Assembly: GCF_029227915.1 (NCBI RefSeq) | Contig: NC_079884.1 | Coordinates: 11,286,001 to 11,346,000 of the forward strand | Source: Hydractinia symbiolongicarpus | Lineage: Eukaryota > Cnidaria > Hydrozoa > Anthoathecata > Hydractiniidae | Length of the DNA stretch: 60,000 nt | Direction: 5' to 3' | In this document: positions 12,884-24,618 of the stretch, in pieces | Numbering within the stretch: position 1 is the first letter of the stretch | Layout of the letters: each line of letters starts with the position of its first letter | The notes under the pieces: model-generated | What the model was told of the DNA's origin: nothing | Database searches by the model: none | The model's input: the letters and a program-made list of their open reading frames with translations, nothing else | Translations under genes and position numbers: made by a program

Positions 12884-14780
12884 TGACATTTTAATTTAAA
12901 AAAAATTATCAGCTTTTGAGGCGTCAAGTGGGTAAAAAGTCCCCAAAAATTGATACATGATCGCTCATTAGATATAATGATTATTTTGCGCGTTTTTGGT
13001 TAGAAAAATACTCTTTTAACTATTTTAGATCAAAAGAGATACTTTTACAAAAAATTTAAAAAGGGAGGAAATTAATTCTTTCGTAGGATAAAAATTAACG
13101 CCCTTGGGCGTAAACGGGTGATTAACGAAAGGGGCGTTAAGTGTTAAACTTTTTATAATGTACAAGTCTTAAATAAAGAGCTTTAAAGAAAAAAAGCAGT
13201 AACATATTAGGAAAATAGAAGAAAATGAGGTTATAAAAATGGGCGTGGCATACCACCTGCTTCTTTTGTCAAAACTGTATTTTTGTACTTTTATTCCAAA
13301 ATGATAAAAGCTCGGCGGCAGAAAGTTTTTCGCTAATTGGGTTACCACGTTCATTCAGAATGCGCGTGAAATATTTTGTAATTTTTTCAAGATGGTAGAC
13401 ATCGTCGCATGCCTGATAAACATTGTTTTATAAATTGGATGCTCTACTGATTTTGAACAAAGGCTGACTTTCATAACTATAAAGCGTTTGTTTTAATTTT
13501 ATAATGTTTGATAACATGTTGGCGAAGACAAAAAAATTGTTGATAGCTATGGTGAAAAGCAAGAAAACGAAAGAAGAACATTTCATTGTCAAGAACGTAT
13601 TTTTGTTCCGACAGGGGCAAAAGGAGCATATGAAAATGCCTAAAACTAACATTCTAAAGTTTTCCAAGACTGTTCATAGTTATTTTTATTAATTTCAAAC
13701 ATTGTATTACCAGAAGAATTCAACGAGCTGGTGCTTACATTTTTTTGCTCTGAAAAATTTGCCTTCAAAGTCAAGATATTTTGGTGGCCTGTAGCTAGCT
13801 ATAAATGGCACTTGAATGATGATGTTATGAGTAGTATAATGAATTGTAAGTAGAATTTTGTTATTACTGACTAACAAAGGTTACTGATATGAATGTTTTT
13901 TCTTAGTAAACTATATATTTTTTTTATCTTTTCAACGCTGGGCCTATGCTCTCCTAGCAACACATTGTTATTATGACTAAAGTACTGTGTATAGCTTTAC
14001 AACTTTGTGCATAAACATTGTAGCCTTAAAGTAAAATACCTAAGGGTAGTCAATAAGGAGTATAGTACACTGTGTTGTTTAAAAAATATAGTGTGAATAG
14101 AACTATTTTATTGCGTTTACAATTGTTTATCACCAATTATGACGTGTTATTCTATTCTTACCTAAAATTTGGATTTAAGAATAGAATTAGAATTAAATTA
14201 AAAAAAATTTTTCCCCCTGTCCTAGCATTTCTGGCTAGCTACCCAATGACCTGCTACACTGTATCTAGGTGGTCTTGATCTACCACACTTTCATACTTAG
14301 ATTTTGCAAATCAGAGTGAAATCAAAAGAACTGTTAAATGTAATAATGAGATTAATTTAACCTTTTTTGATTATCTAAGACTTATAGAACTTTTTACATG
14401 TCGATCTGTCGGCCATGTTTGTTGATATTCAAGGAGGCTAGCTAGCCAAACACCCTTACCGTGGAAAATGCTTAAAAACTTTTAGTAGAAAAATGTAAGC
14501 AAAATAAGGTTTTTTGCAGCGGAAAGACAAATCCCGTAACTTTTCAAAATATATATACTTTACCGGGTAAAAAACTTTAGTTCTCTCTCAAATTTTGGTA
14601 GAATATAGAAAAATTCTGCAAATTTGTCGGATAAATAAACCCTTTCGTTTACGTTGCCACAACAAAAGCAAACCCGTCGTTTTCAGTGTTTATACGGAGC
14701 CTTGGCCACACTTATTATAATAAAATACAAAGTAAACAATATTTTAGCACCATGCCTTGTAATTTAGCATGTTAAGTCAG
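12884..14780. other. Non-coding stretch with one small hairpin
   Basis: At 13093-13140 TTAACGCCC and GGGGCGTTAA form an inverted repeat about 48 bp long, similar to GGGGCGTT-type ends seen elsewhere in the window. Short frames around 13430-13690 open on both strands without family resemblance. Nothing else was recognised. Confidence 0.45.
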
Positions 14781-14793
14781 GTATGTCGAGATT

Positions 14794-14874
14794 ATGACGT
14801 CATCATTGCCACGGAATTTTTGCGTTTTGAGATTTCAAAAGTTAGCGCATGCGCAGACTGAAATTCCCGTGTAC
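14794..14874. promoter_or_regulatory. CRE and NRF-1-like sites inside a small inverted repeat
   Basis: TGACGTCA occurs at 14794-14801 and GCGCATGCGC at 14845-14854. Between and around them CACGGAATTT and AAATTCCCGTG form an inverted pair spanning roughly 14811-14873. It may be a MITE that carries binding sites, or an unmarked promoter. No gene start was seen next to it. Confidence 0.35.
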
Positions 14875-17554
14875 AGGCGGAACTGAATGACCGTGCTACC
14901 CAATACTTAAGTTAATACTCCCAATACTCACATACCCAATATTCACATTTTGTTTTGGTAGAGTGTTTCTTTTTAAGTCAGTTGTATCAATAGCTCTAAT
15001 TACAGCAAAAATATTCTGCTAAAACCATAAAGCCCATGACTGACAGTTGTGGGACCACAATTTCGACCCCGATGCCCTTTAAACTATCACAAATCTCAGC
15101 AAAGTAAATAGACATAGGGATAAGGTTAGTGGGGATTGCTGTCAGGGCAATCTTTCATACTTTACCACAAATCTCATGATTGTCTTCTTTTCGAATATAA
15201 ATTATGACAAGGTACTGATAAATGCGCACTTATAGCGTGCCTCAGTAATTATCTTTCTTCACAATCTCTTTACCTGACCACTATCAATAAAAAATAAACT
15301 AAGAGAACCTAAAGCATGTGCACATTTGGGCTATGCAAGTCATACTTGAAAAGGTGAGTTTTAAAGGTAACTTACTGTCTAATGATGTGTATTATTATAG
15401 CACACGAGTTTTAGGTTGCGGGCCAAAGATGATAGCAGTAAATAGAGGCAGGCGAATTCTGATTGGTTATTCCACTGGCTAACGACTAGTCTTACATAAT
15501 TCTCTAAAGAGTTATCTAAAACCCATTGTTTAAAAAATGTTTTAAATTTTTGAAAGCAAACTTAAACAGAGACAAACAAAGCGTCAATTTTGTTAACGCC
15601 GCGAAAGTTTACAATAACTTCTTTTGATGCTGCCGTAAAATTTGAAGCCGTTTTGACATAAAAACTAACGCCAATCAGGGCGGGTGCAAAAAACAATCAG
15701 TAAAGTATTTTACTGTGAATGAATACTACTGTGAACAAATAATGTGTTAAGAATACTCGCTGCGTTTATCCAATTTAGTGTTAGCAGCTCATTTTGAGCC
15801 ATCTACTGATCGTGAACCGGCTTGTGTGGTAGACAAGAAAGATAGAGCATGGCTCCATCTTTGGTGATAATGTAATATACTCACAATCGGAGAGGACGAA
15901 GATCCGTTAGGATGGAATCGGCAAGGACGTTAAACATCCCCTTGCTTACTTACTTACAGTTCGTGTCACATCTAGATCTTTAGCCTCGAGCATCGCGAAC
16001 TGGCAACAATGGGCAAAATAACAACATGCCGTATAAAGCCATAACTCATAATCATTTAACTTTAATATATTAAAATAGATTCTCATATGAAAGGGAATTC
16101 AGTTTCCATCCAGCAGTGTTTAAGTTCACCAACGTTGAAGTAGCAGGTGGCCAGAAATAGCCCTTAAAGACGAAAAATTGTCGGCCATTGTTTATGTTTT
16201 TCAAAAATCGGCTACGTAGTCTAAGAATTAAATAATGTCAGTTTTAATCCTCTTTTGATTAAAGCAAAGTTGAAACTAAAACTATGGACTTGAAAACACT
16301 CTCTTTTAGCAGGAGTGTGTATAAGAAGGGCACGTACAAAACAAAACTTCATGCTAGAGAAACGGTATTTATTCAACAAAGTATTTCAAAAAAGAGGCGT
16401 TTAATCACCCTTAGCATAATTTCTTATTATATGTTTCAGAGTGTCACCCTCATTCTCAGGGCCTTTGTCTTTAATCGGCGCTGAGCTTAGTTGTGAGATA
16501 TACAAAAAAATGCAACATGTATTGGGACGGAGGCTGTACAAAGTGTCTAACAATCGATTTCCAAATTTCCAAAGCAAATGATATTTATTTGCATTTATGT
16601 TGCTGTAACATTTCTGGCAACTCCTGACATGTTTTTATCTTCATGGGACTATCTAGGATTTGAATCCATGTACACATAAGAACCATCCATGCCCTTAGAC
16701 TAAAAAGGACGTAATTGGGAATTATCCTGCTTTTATCAGCCTTTAAATTTATTTGTTGTTGCATAATTATGTTTTTTAATAAAAAAAAACTTTGATAAAC
16801 ACGTTCAATTCGAGCTTTTTAAAACCGTTCACAACCTCTGCTTTTGTTCTTTTTTGTTTTTGCATGCGCAAGAATTATACAAACCGTAGCAAACCTGGTT
16901 TCCTACATTGTATACCCCTTTATCTTCATAGTTAAAATGTCTATAATATTGTATGCAAAGTGCGTTTATGCACCGTTTTATTAGGTAAACATCTTGACTG
17001 CAACATCAGCTTTAGTGCTTTTTTTTAAATAATTGGACGTGGAGAGAAACCGAGAAATTAGTTTTTTTACGTACTTTTAAAAATTATTTATCCTGAAGAT
17101 TATTACGCAGGCAAGTAACAGAATTTCGATAAGTTCGCTCTGAGTCCCAGCGTAGCTATTATTCCACAATACTAGGTAATTTTTTTGTCTTTAATTTACG
17201 GAGGAGAAGATATAAACACGAGAGCCTGAAAATATAATTGAGATGTGTGTATTTGTTTTCCGTATATTCGAAGAGGTTACAACTTGAAAAGTTATCTTTC
17301 TGTCCCTAAAGTTTGTCGTTTTGGGACGTCTGTCGAAAGAAGGGTTTTTTGGTGCTCACCTTTCTTAAAATCTAAAAAATATATAATTTCAAATTTCTTC
17401 ACTTAGTACTGTCTAGGAGGTTAGGTTTCTCTTTCTATCCTCTTGTACAGATTTATTTTGTGAAAGCCGGGATAAAGATACAAAGTGAAGCACTGATTAT
17501 TAAAAGTATGCAGAATCCTCTTCAGGCGCCAATATTTACAGTAGGAGTCAATGA
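14875..17554. other. Mostly non-coding; possible SINE/LINE tail near 15960
   Basis: Around 15880-15957 a GC-richer segment (GGACGAAGATCCGTTAGG, then GGCAAGGACGTTAAAC) ends in the short tandem tail CTTGCTTACTTACTTAC, a pattern seen at the 3' ends of some LINEs and SINEs. At 16445-16470 CACCCTCATTCTCAGGGCC looks like one end of the MITE family found at 18361. No gene was recognised. Confidence 0.35.
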
Positions 17555-17815
17555 AGAAGGGTACGAAACATTGCTAATTACTTCTGGGACCGTTGGAGAA
17601 AAGAGTTTATGCGCCTTACAACTTCGACAAAAGTGATAAAAAAACAACGTAACCCGCAGGTAGGAGATGTCGTCTTTTTGAAAAGGGAAACAAATCGTTG
17701 TGAGCAGCCAATGGCAAGAGTAACTTGTGTATTTGAAGACAAAAATGGCGCAGTACGAAGTGTAAACATGTTCGTTAATGGAAGTGCTTTAAGCATGCAA
17801 TACACAATCTGGTGA
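17555..17815 (+). pseudogene. BEL/Pao retrotransposon pol C-terminal (DUF5641-like) fragment
   Basis: The frame reads NYFWDRWRKEFMRLTTS, then NPQVGDVVFLKRE and, after a spacer, MARVTCVFEDKNGAVRSV, ending at a TGA at 17813-17815. This order (FWxRWxKE, then a VGDVVxLK strand, then a P-x-ARV...G-x-VRSV block) is the hallmark of the domain that follows the integrase in BEL/Pao pol proteins. An in-frame TGA at 17552 closes the frame on the 5' side, and no integrase core, protease, RT or LTR is visible nearby. It is therefore a short, inactive relic. It encodes nothing functional as it stands. Confidence 0.72.
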
Positions 17816-18360
17816 TGTTAGTCGCAACGGAGGAAGTTTGAGTCTCCGACGAAAAGCCAGGTGTCAAACAATGATGCATTCTTGGAAAAGTAAAACATAT
17901 ATTTCTTAATTATGCAAACAATATTTTACGGTCCGTTGAGCTTTCCGTGTGTGTTGTCAGCGTTTTTTTTGCTCAGTGTGCTAAAGGAAGCTTTGAGAGA
18001 ATATTGTATTGAAGGGAGGCGTCTGAAGGGAGGCGTGTCAAAAAAGGGTCAAAGAACGAAAAGGCTAAGATTAGAGATTTATTACCCGCTACCGCCTCTT
18101 ATTACGATGTTCAAATTGCCAGAGTTACTTGCAATATGTAATTTGTTACATTGCATGCTATCGATTGGTCTAGATGTTAGTTTATTTGTTTTATGTATTT
18201 TTCGTCATTCTTTTCCGTCGTTTTTCTTGTATTTAACTGTCTATTTTTTCTTTCTGTGTATCACGTGCATTGAATATTTATGTAAGAGGATAAAACATCG
18301 CCAGTTGGTAACCTCGTATATTGGTAACCTCGTATAAGTCGTAACACTGACCCAAACCCT
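17816..18360. other. Unrecognised 141-codon frame and an 18-bp tandem pair
   Basis: An open frame covers 17912-18337 but its leucine/phenylalanine-rich translation matches nothing I know, its ATG context is ordinary and it ends in a repeat, so I do not call it a gene. At 18306-18338 TTGGTAACCTCGTATA is present twice in tandem. Confidence 0.35.
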
Positions 18361-18459
18361 CACCCTCGTTCCCAGGGTTTTGTTGACTTGTTGATATGAA
18401 AGATTTTTCGTCGTCTTCTCTCATATCAAAAAGACAAAAAAAACCTGGGGACGAGGGTG
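18361..18459. mobile_element. Palindromic MITE, CCTCGTCCCCAGGGC family
   Basis: The left end CACCCTCGTTCCCAGG and right end CCTGGGGACGAGGGTG are almost perfect inverted repeats. The arms run inward to mirrored TTGATATGAA and TCATATCAAA boxes. The loop is about 25 bp. No obvious target duplication remains. It shares ends and the GATAT box with the copies at 4523 and 12799. Confidence 0.8.
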
Positions 18460-20786
18460 CTTAATTTCCAATTTATCATATTCCTTGAAAAAGATTTCCA
18501 GCCTGTAGGATTTAAAGAAATAGAGATTCCACTTAAACAGTTTATTCCCCTCGACATTGTCAATATAGCTGGGTGTCATTTTCGTTCCCAGCGCTCTTTG
18601 TTTTAATTTCAAAGAGATCTGGAAACGAGAATGGTTGGGTATAAATCGAGAGAACACAATATTTCAGAAAAGTTGTTGCGAAGTTTGTAACAACCTTCCC
18701 AGAAATCTAAGAAGTATGTGATCCTTACATTCTTCTCCTATTTATGTCTAGGAGTCCTAATCATGTTTAGAAGGTAAGATCTTTCTTTCCATACTTGTAG
18801 CTAAAAACAGTATTTTATTTTGTGAATACCTAGCCAAGGATAGAAATTCAAAGCATTGTTCATGAAAATCAATTAATGAGTATTTGTACGATGACTTAAA
18901 AACAAACAAGTTAAATTTTTTGTGTAGATTTTTTATTTTTAAAAAACATTTTCTTGGCAATTATTTCATTTCCTGTCGTGGTTATCTATCGCATTACACA
19001 TTTTCGCAATGTACATAACTCGTTTACCGCAAAAATCTAACGGTTTTTGAAAAAAGAATAATTATCTCCAGAAAATTCCGTTAACACATGGACGAGGTAA
19101 TGGATTTCCTGTCTATCCAGTGAGAAACAACCGCGGAATGAAAAATGCGCGTGTTTGTCACATGTTGTATGCACAATAGAAAAACATAAGATTCCTCATT
19201 TCGGATGTCATTCGTACCAAAACATTGAATTTAGTCAATGTCTAGAACACGCTCTATATATTTCATTACCGTAAATACTCAACCCCCTCCTTCCAATACA
19301 ACTCTCTTCTTTCGAATAAGTTCTCAATTCTGACAAACAAGCCCTTTCGAAAGTTGCACTTTTCCGTATTTTTAGAATCGCAAGCGAAAATAGAGATTTA
19401 GATAGGTGTGTAATTTCTATTTTCAGTTCTCTGTTTTCTAGTGAATCAATCTTTGCAAATTTTATAAATTTTTGTCAATTTTGCGAAAAGTTTTCACCGC
19501 TAAAATTTTTGGAGAGCTCGGCGTTCGCGATATTCGCAAAAATTCATTTGCGCAAAATATTGATCATTTTTTCGGAAACAATTTACGATAATTATTTTCT
19601 GTCTTAGTAACCTAGCACTGCAACAATATATAAGTGAACTATAAGTTAGTTTCAAGTCTCTTACATAACCCTTACCCTAAGCCCGTAATTTTCAATGATA
19701 ATGTGCTTATAAAATAACGTAAAATGTTATGCGAGAAAGACATCTCCCGACGACCTAAATACTACCATTTAACACAACTTGTAAAGTTATCCCTTTTTTC
19801 CCATTTAAGTTGGAATAAGTCGGTTTGTGTAGGTGGAAAAATTTGCTGGAACGTTTTTGTCTTTTTTTGTTGTAATTTAAATAAATAACAAAAAATAGAA
19901 AAAATATCAAACGCCTGCTTCCTGTAAGCGCCCCTACTGATTAAACGCCCATACAAAAATTGAAAAATTTAATAACAACCCAGGGCGTAAGTTCTAATCA
20001 GTACGGTAAGTTTTTATCCATCGCTTGCTAGACTTTCCCCCTAACGGTATTACAATCACAAGGCGGCTGTTAGAAAGTTCACAACCTTAAAGTGGACCGG
20101 AATGGAAATTTGAACCTAACTGGTGATTTACCAATAAGATCAGGAACAATCTTAATTTTTTCTTCTCTATACAGGCGAAAACACGTGATCCGCCCTTTTT
20201 TAATTAGAAATTTGTAAATTTTATCTTAGAAAAAAGCGTTAAATCTTTTTGCTAACTTCAAATCAGATATTCGTCTATCTTATAAAAGTTTCAGCAGGAC
20301 GTCGTCACAAGCCAAATATCAACAAAACAACTTTGCAGGTGTGACAATGTATACAGTAACAGATATTGCAATTTCATATTCTTTTATCAATGAATGCATT
20401 TAGAAAAATTTGAGCTGTTATGGCTATCAGTATCTACCAAATGTTTACTTTTGTGTTGAAAGAACCACAAGCAAAACTACTGTTTATTATTATTAGTGTT
20501 TAAATGACATTTTATATTGGAGCTTTTGCTTCTCAAATACAAATTACTTATGCATCACGTAGAGTGAAGGAACATCACAGTTTTACTGGCACGAGGTGGC
20601 GATGGAGATGTTAAAATTTGTAAGTTTTTCTCTGCTAAACGACTGAATAATCCTATATCATGTATCTAAATGAATCTTACAAAAGTTATTAGATGTGTAC
20701 TTTGGAAGCTTATGCACTGGTTCACTTGTATTAACTTAAAAATTAATTCCAGATTCCACGTGAGTGAGTGTAAGGAACATTTTATA
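18460..20786. other. Non-coding stretch with worn repeats
   Basis: 19263-19600 contains TACCGTAAATACTC, then CCGCTAAAATTTTTGGAG and GCGATATTCGCAAAAATTC, which look like worn dispersed-repeat sequence. A GCGCCCCTACTGATTAAACG piece lies at about 19928. No coding sequence was recognised. Confidence 0.4.
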
Positions 20787-20931
20787 AAGGTCGGTTTTCA
20801 TTAAAGTCACAACAATTGTTGTAAAACATCCGTTGTGTCATTTTGTTGTACAGCAGGTGTGACAGGGTGGTGACGGCTGCTGTGTCGTACAATTGTTGCT
20901 CAACACTTATATGTTAATGGAAACTCACCTT
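20787..20931. mobile_element. Probable MITE with AAGGTGAGTTTCCATTAA-type ends
   Basis: Left end AAGGTCGGTTTTCATTAA matches the reverse complement of the right end (TTAATGGAAACTCACCTT) at 15 of 18 positions. Inside the ends, ACAACAATTGTTGTA and TACAATTGTTGCTCA continue the inverted relationship. The element is 145 bp and non-coding. No clean target duplication could be read. Confidence 0.6.
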
Positions 20932-22116
20932 AAAGTTGATTTGACTTGTTTAAAAGTTTATGCTGATTATAATTTATTTGACCTGAAACTTCTGTAAAAT
21001 GTATTGGTTTTTATAATATATTGGTGCTGGAAAGCCAACACTTAAATAATAAACAAGAGAAAAATAAAGAAGTGCAATAAAGTTAAAATTTGTAATCCAG
21101 ATAGATTAAATGCAAAAAGGATACCTTGTACAAATGAATTAAAAGGTGAGATGGAGTGTCAAAAATGATGATCTTATGAAAAAGAAGAAACTTGATGATA
21201 AAAAACATCTTTTAAATTTTCCATTTTCTTAAGAAGATTCCACGACCGATTTGGGAGAGACTTTGACTTGGTTACAAATATCTGTAATCCATCTTAAAAA
21301 GTGATTATGCTGCACAAAGACATTTGTTTGTCTTGCCATGTCTCAAATTATCTTTTCAGAATAACACTCACTAAAAATTTTGCGAACCTAGGGGACCCTG
21401 CCCCCCGCTCCGCAACACTTTCTATCACACCACAGTAGGGGAAGATGTTGCGAAAGCTCCAATAAGCGAAAATAAAATTAAACTGACTGTACAAAAAACA
21501 AACTAAATGTAATACATCAAGACAACATAACAAACCTAAATACCATAGCTCAAGTTCACATCCTATTTTTCATCTTGACAGATTCGTGCTTTTTATGTAC
21601 CAAATATATTAATGCATGTGGATTTCAAACCTGGCAGCAATGGCATTTCAGGGTTAGAAGATATTTCTTAATTTTCATCTAAACATAAAAAAGGAAAACT
21701 CTTCTCTTTTACGCAATCAATTAAAAACTTTTCCACAGGATCTATGCAAGATAATATGAAACATCGAGATATGTTAGCATGCAAGGGCCCTTAATTTTTT
21801 ATTTGAGTTTTCAAACATCACAACATGAACTAATGTTATTTTCATGTATTTCTTTTCGTTTTTTAAAAAAACTGTTCAGGAAAGTTTAAACGGCGCGTAA
21901 AATGATTTTATCAGACACACCTGCGGTTTAAACGCAACCTCCTATAAGGTAGTGGCTAAAACGAGGCTACCACAAAATAGCGCATTGACGCTGGAGGCAG
22001 AACCATATCAAAACGATATCATTAAATTTTACCGCATTTCAACTTCGGTTCAGAATATTTTACCTTCAGGAAGCCTGTGTAAAACATGTACGATCTGCAA
22101 TTTTTGGTATATATCT
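20932..22116. other. Non-coding left flank of the transposon
   Basis: AT-rich DNA without a recognised gene. The last 170 bases are less AT-rich and open in one frame up to the transposon edge (stretch ALTLEAEPYQNDIIKFYRI), so the element could have landed in or near an old coding or repeat sequence. I cannot name it. Confidence 0.4.
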
Positions 22117-22122
22117 GTAGAC
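22117..22122. repeat. Target-site duplication, left copy (GTAGAC)
   Basis: GTAGAC lies directly before the left terminal repeat and recurs directly after the right one at 28203-28208. This fixes the insertion borders and gives a 6-bp duplication. Confidence 0.92.
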
Positions 22123-22689
22123 TATGGAACGCCAAGGCTGCCTTATTCGATGATTTCATTCGGTCATAAAACACTATTTGTCGCTAATTGTATTCGATTT
22201 TGTTAAAATTCATTCGATTTTGTAAAAATTCATTCGATTATGCGCTAAATTCATTCGATTATGCGCTAAGTTCATTCGATTATGCGCTGAATTCATTCGA
22301 TTATGCGATGAATTCATTCGATTATGCGATGAATTCATTCGATTATGCGATGAATTCATTCGATTATGCGCTGTTTGCATGTGATAAATTATTCGATGCG
22401 CTGAATTCATGCGCTAAATTATTCGATGCGCTGTTTGCATGCGCTAAATTATTCGATGCGCTGTTTGCATGCGCTAAATTATTCGATGCGCTGAATTCAT
22501 GCGCTAAATTATTCGATGCGCTGTTTGCATGCGATAAATTATTCGATGCGCTGAATTCATGCGCTAAATTATTCGATGCGCTGTTTGCATGCGATAAATT
22601 ATTCGATGCGCTGTTTGCATGCGCTAAATTATTCGATGCGCTGTTTGCATGCGATAAATTATTCGATAGTTTTGGCGCCTCAATCAAAA
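22123..22689 (+). repeat. Left terminal inverted repeat, 567 bp
   Basis: The outermost 65 or so bases are unique. Then follow about nine 21-bp units of the type TTCATTCGATTATGCGCTAA (about 22190-22373) and ten 30-bp units (about 22374-22670) that alternate between a GAATTCATGCGC and a GTTTGCATGCGC version. Symmetry with the right end stops after GGCGCCTCAATCAAAA. Both periods are multiples of three and lack stops on either strand, which produces long repetitive frames that I do not regard as genes. Subterminal arrays like this usually serve as multiple transposase-binding sites. Confidence 0.93.
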
Positions 22690-22710
22690 CTCAAGGATTA
22701 CAAAATTAAT

Positions 22711-24078
22711 ATGGCTGACGAAAGAACACGAGCTATATTAAAGAAACTTGGATTGAAACACCTTATTTTGAAGTTTAGTGAAGAAAATATAACCGCTGAT
22801 TTGATACCAAAGCTTTCTCTAAAGCATTTCGAAAGCTTAGGTGTAACAGATAATGGAGTTATAATGAACTTGAGGGTAAAATTTTGCAGCTTTGGTGGAA
22901 TTAAACCACAAAAGTTAAAGTGGGAAAATGGAGGAGCTCCAAAATTCCTAATACCTGAAGAAGTCCTACAAAACCTACTCAATGACGGCTGTCTTATTTC
23001 GGAGATCAGCAATATCTTATGCGTTTCACAAAGAACAATTTATAGAAGAATGGAAGAGTATGGGCTTAAAAAGCATAACTTTACAGAAATGTCTAATGAA
23101 GAGTGTGATTCAATTCTGAGCACTGTGACTCAAGAGTTTCCTAATTGTGGCGAAGTTATGTTACGAGAACTGTTAAGGGAACGTGGGATACGAATTCAAA
23201 GGCAAGTGCTAAGAGAAAGTTTGCAGAGAATTGATAAAGATGGTATTCAGTTTAGAAGCAAAAGGAGGCTGCACCGTCGAATCTATAACGTGCAAGGGCC
23301 AAACCACTTGTGGCATATAGACACAAACCACAAATTGGTGCGCTGGTATTTTATAACTACTGGGATCGTTGATGGGTTTAGCCGGTTACCTGTCGGTTTA
23401 TTTTGCACCGATAACAATAAATCGGACACTATTCTTCAATGTTTTCAATTCGCAGTCGGCGAATATGGTCTTCCAAGCAGATTGAGGTGTGACAAAGGGA
23501 AGGAAAATGTTCTCGTAGCAGATTACATGCTAGAAAAGCGTGGAACTGACAGGCGAAGTGTGATAGCAGGTAAAAGTACACACAACCAAAGAGTGGAAAG
23601 ACTTTGGAGAGACATTTTTAGTGGAGTGTTGTCTTATTTCTATAACCTGTTTTACTTTATGGAAGACAAAGGTATTTTAGATGCGACAAATGGATTGCAT
23701 TTGTCTGCATTGCATTATATATATATGCCCCTAATTGTTGCTAAGCTTGAATGGTGGAGACAAGCATGGTCTACTCACCGATTGAGAACAGTCAACTCTT
23801 CTCCCATCAGATTGTGGGTTTCTGGACAGATGACCAATCCTGTGGGTATTGCCCCTCATGAGGTTGATCAACTTTATGGAGTAGAAGGCTATTTATCCAC
23901 TGAAGAGGAAGAACCTGAGGAGAATGAGAGACCAATCTTTGTTTTTCATCAGCAGATAAGTCAAAATTGTTTTCAAGAGCTTTCAGAAACTATAACGGAT
24001 GATTCTAAACATGAGAACAGTGGAATTAACAGCTATTTACGGGCTCTGGATATAATAGAAAAATATATCCAAGAATAA
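22711..24078 (+). CDS. DDE integrase/transposase with N-terminal SAM-like domain
   Basis: I chose the ATG at 22711, the first after the terminal repeat. An upstream in-frame extension is only translated repeat. The 455-aa product should cut and join the element's ends in the nucleus. Residues about 8-58 form a SAM-like helical module. Residues 81-120 are a helix-turn-helix (core [19 protein letters not shown]). Residues 127-175 look like a second helical DNA-binding unit, as in IS3 transposases. The integrase core runs about 195-380, with the catalytic triad D204 (LWHIDTN), D261 (LRCDKGKEN) and E296 (HNQRVERLW), the last two 34 residues apart. A tryptophan-rich stretch (EWWRQAW, 347-353) follows, and the tail is acidic (EEEEPEENE). 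The frame is undamaged and has no introns. No AATAAA lies between its stop and the next gene, so the transcript may overlap the downstream gene. Confidence 0.93.
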   Translation: MADERTRAILKKLGLKHLILKFSEENITADLIPKLSLKHFESLGVTDNGVIMNLRVKFCSFGGIKPQKLKWENGGAPKFLIPEEVLQNLLNDGCLISEISNILCVSQRTIYRRMEEYGLKKHNFTEMSNEECDSILSTVTQEFPNCGEVMLRELLRERGIRIQRQVLRESLQRIDKDGIQFRSKRRLHRRIYNVQGPNHLWHIDTNHKLVRWYFITTGIVDGFSRLPVGLFCTDNNKSDTILQCFQFAVGEYGLPSRLRCDKGKENVLVADYMLEKRGTDRRSVIAGKSTHNQRVERLWRDIFSGVLSYFYNLFYFMEDKGILDATNGLHLSALHYIYMPLIVAKLEWWRQAWSTHRLRTVNSSPIRLWVSGQMTNPVGIAPHEVDQLYGVEGYLSTEEEEPEENERPIFVFHQQISQNCFQELSETITDDSKHENSGINSYLRALDIIEKYIQE

Positions 24079-24618
24079 TAATCTGACATTGAAAGTTGTG
24101 AATTTTGGTGTATTTTGATTGATTTATTTTTTATGAGTAATTTTTTGGATACATTCTCACTTCGCTTAATGTGAACTGGAAAATTAACTCATCAAAATTA
24201 AGTTATGAACTGAGAACCAAGTTCAGAATTTGTTTTGTTTTGAGGGCTCAGAAAGTTGTCTATGTTACATATATATAATCCATGTAAATAGTATATATAT
24301 ATATTATTTTCTTCTTTACTTTTCTTCTTGTTGAAGAACTATATTAACTGGATTTGAATTGTTTTTTTGTTATTAACATGGTGTATATATATAAGAGCCT
24401 TTATATATGTTGTAAGTTTTATGTTCAAACAAATTCTTCCTGTGGCACCCTGTATCTTAAAGTAATTTGATTGCATCTTAAATGATTGAAAAGTTCTTTT
24501 TAAAATGCATAAAGCTATATTTCTTTAACAAAAAATATTATTATTTAAATTACAGATTTCTATGGGGATACTATCATATAATACTGTCTTTCTTCTTTAG
24601 CAACAACTAATAGTATAC
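24079..24618 (+). other. Spacer between the two transposon genes, with a splice acceptor
   Basis: AT-rich, with TATATATATATAT-type tracts near 24270-24400 that could hold promoter elements. It ends with a strong pyrimidine tract and acceptor (CTGTCTTTCTTCTTTAG, AG at 24599-24600), 18 bases before the ATG of the HECT gene. That acceptor suggests that at least one upstream non-coding exon is spliced on, possibly from a promoter near the left terminal repeat. No canonical AATAAA was seen here. Confidence 0.55.

Noticed and set aside
17912-18337. 141-codon frame
   Set aside because: Hydrophobic, low-information translation, no family match, no clear splice or promoter context, and a tandem repeat at its 3' end.
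22188-22709. 173-aa frame through the left terminal repeat, with matching frames on the other strand and in the right repeat
   Set aside because: Both repeat periods (21 and 30 bp) are multiples of three and free of stops on both strands, so long repetitive frames arise automatically. The frame starts at a TTG.
22576-22710. 45-residue N-terminal extension of the integrase
   Set aside because: It is translated 30-bp repeat with no domain; the ATG at 22711 directly precedes the SAM-like domain.
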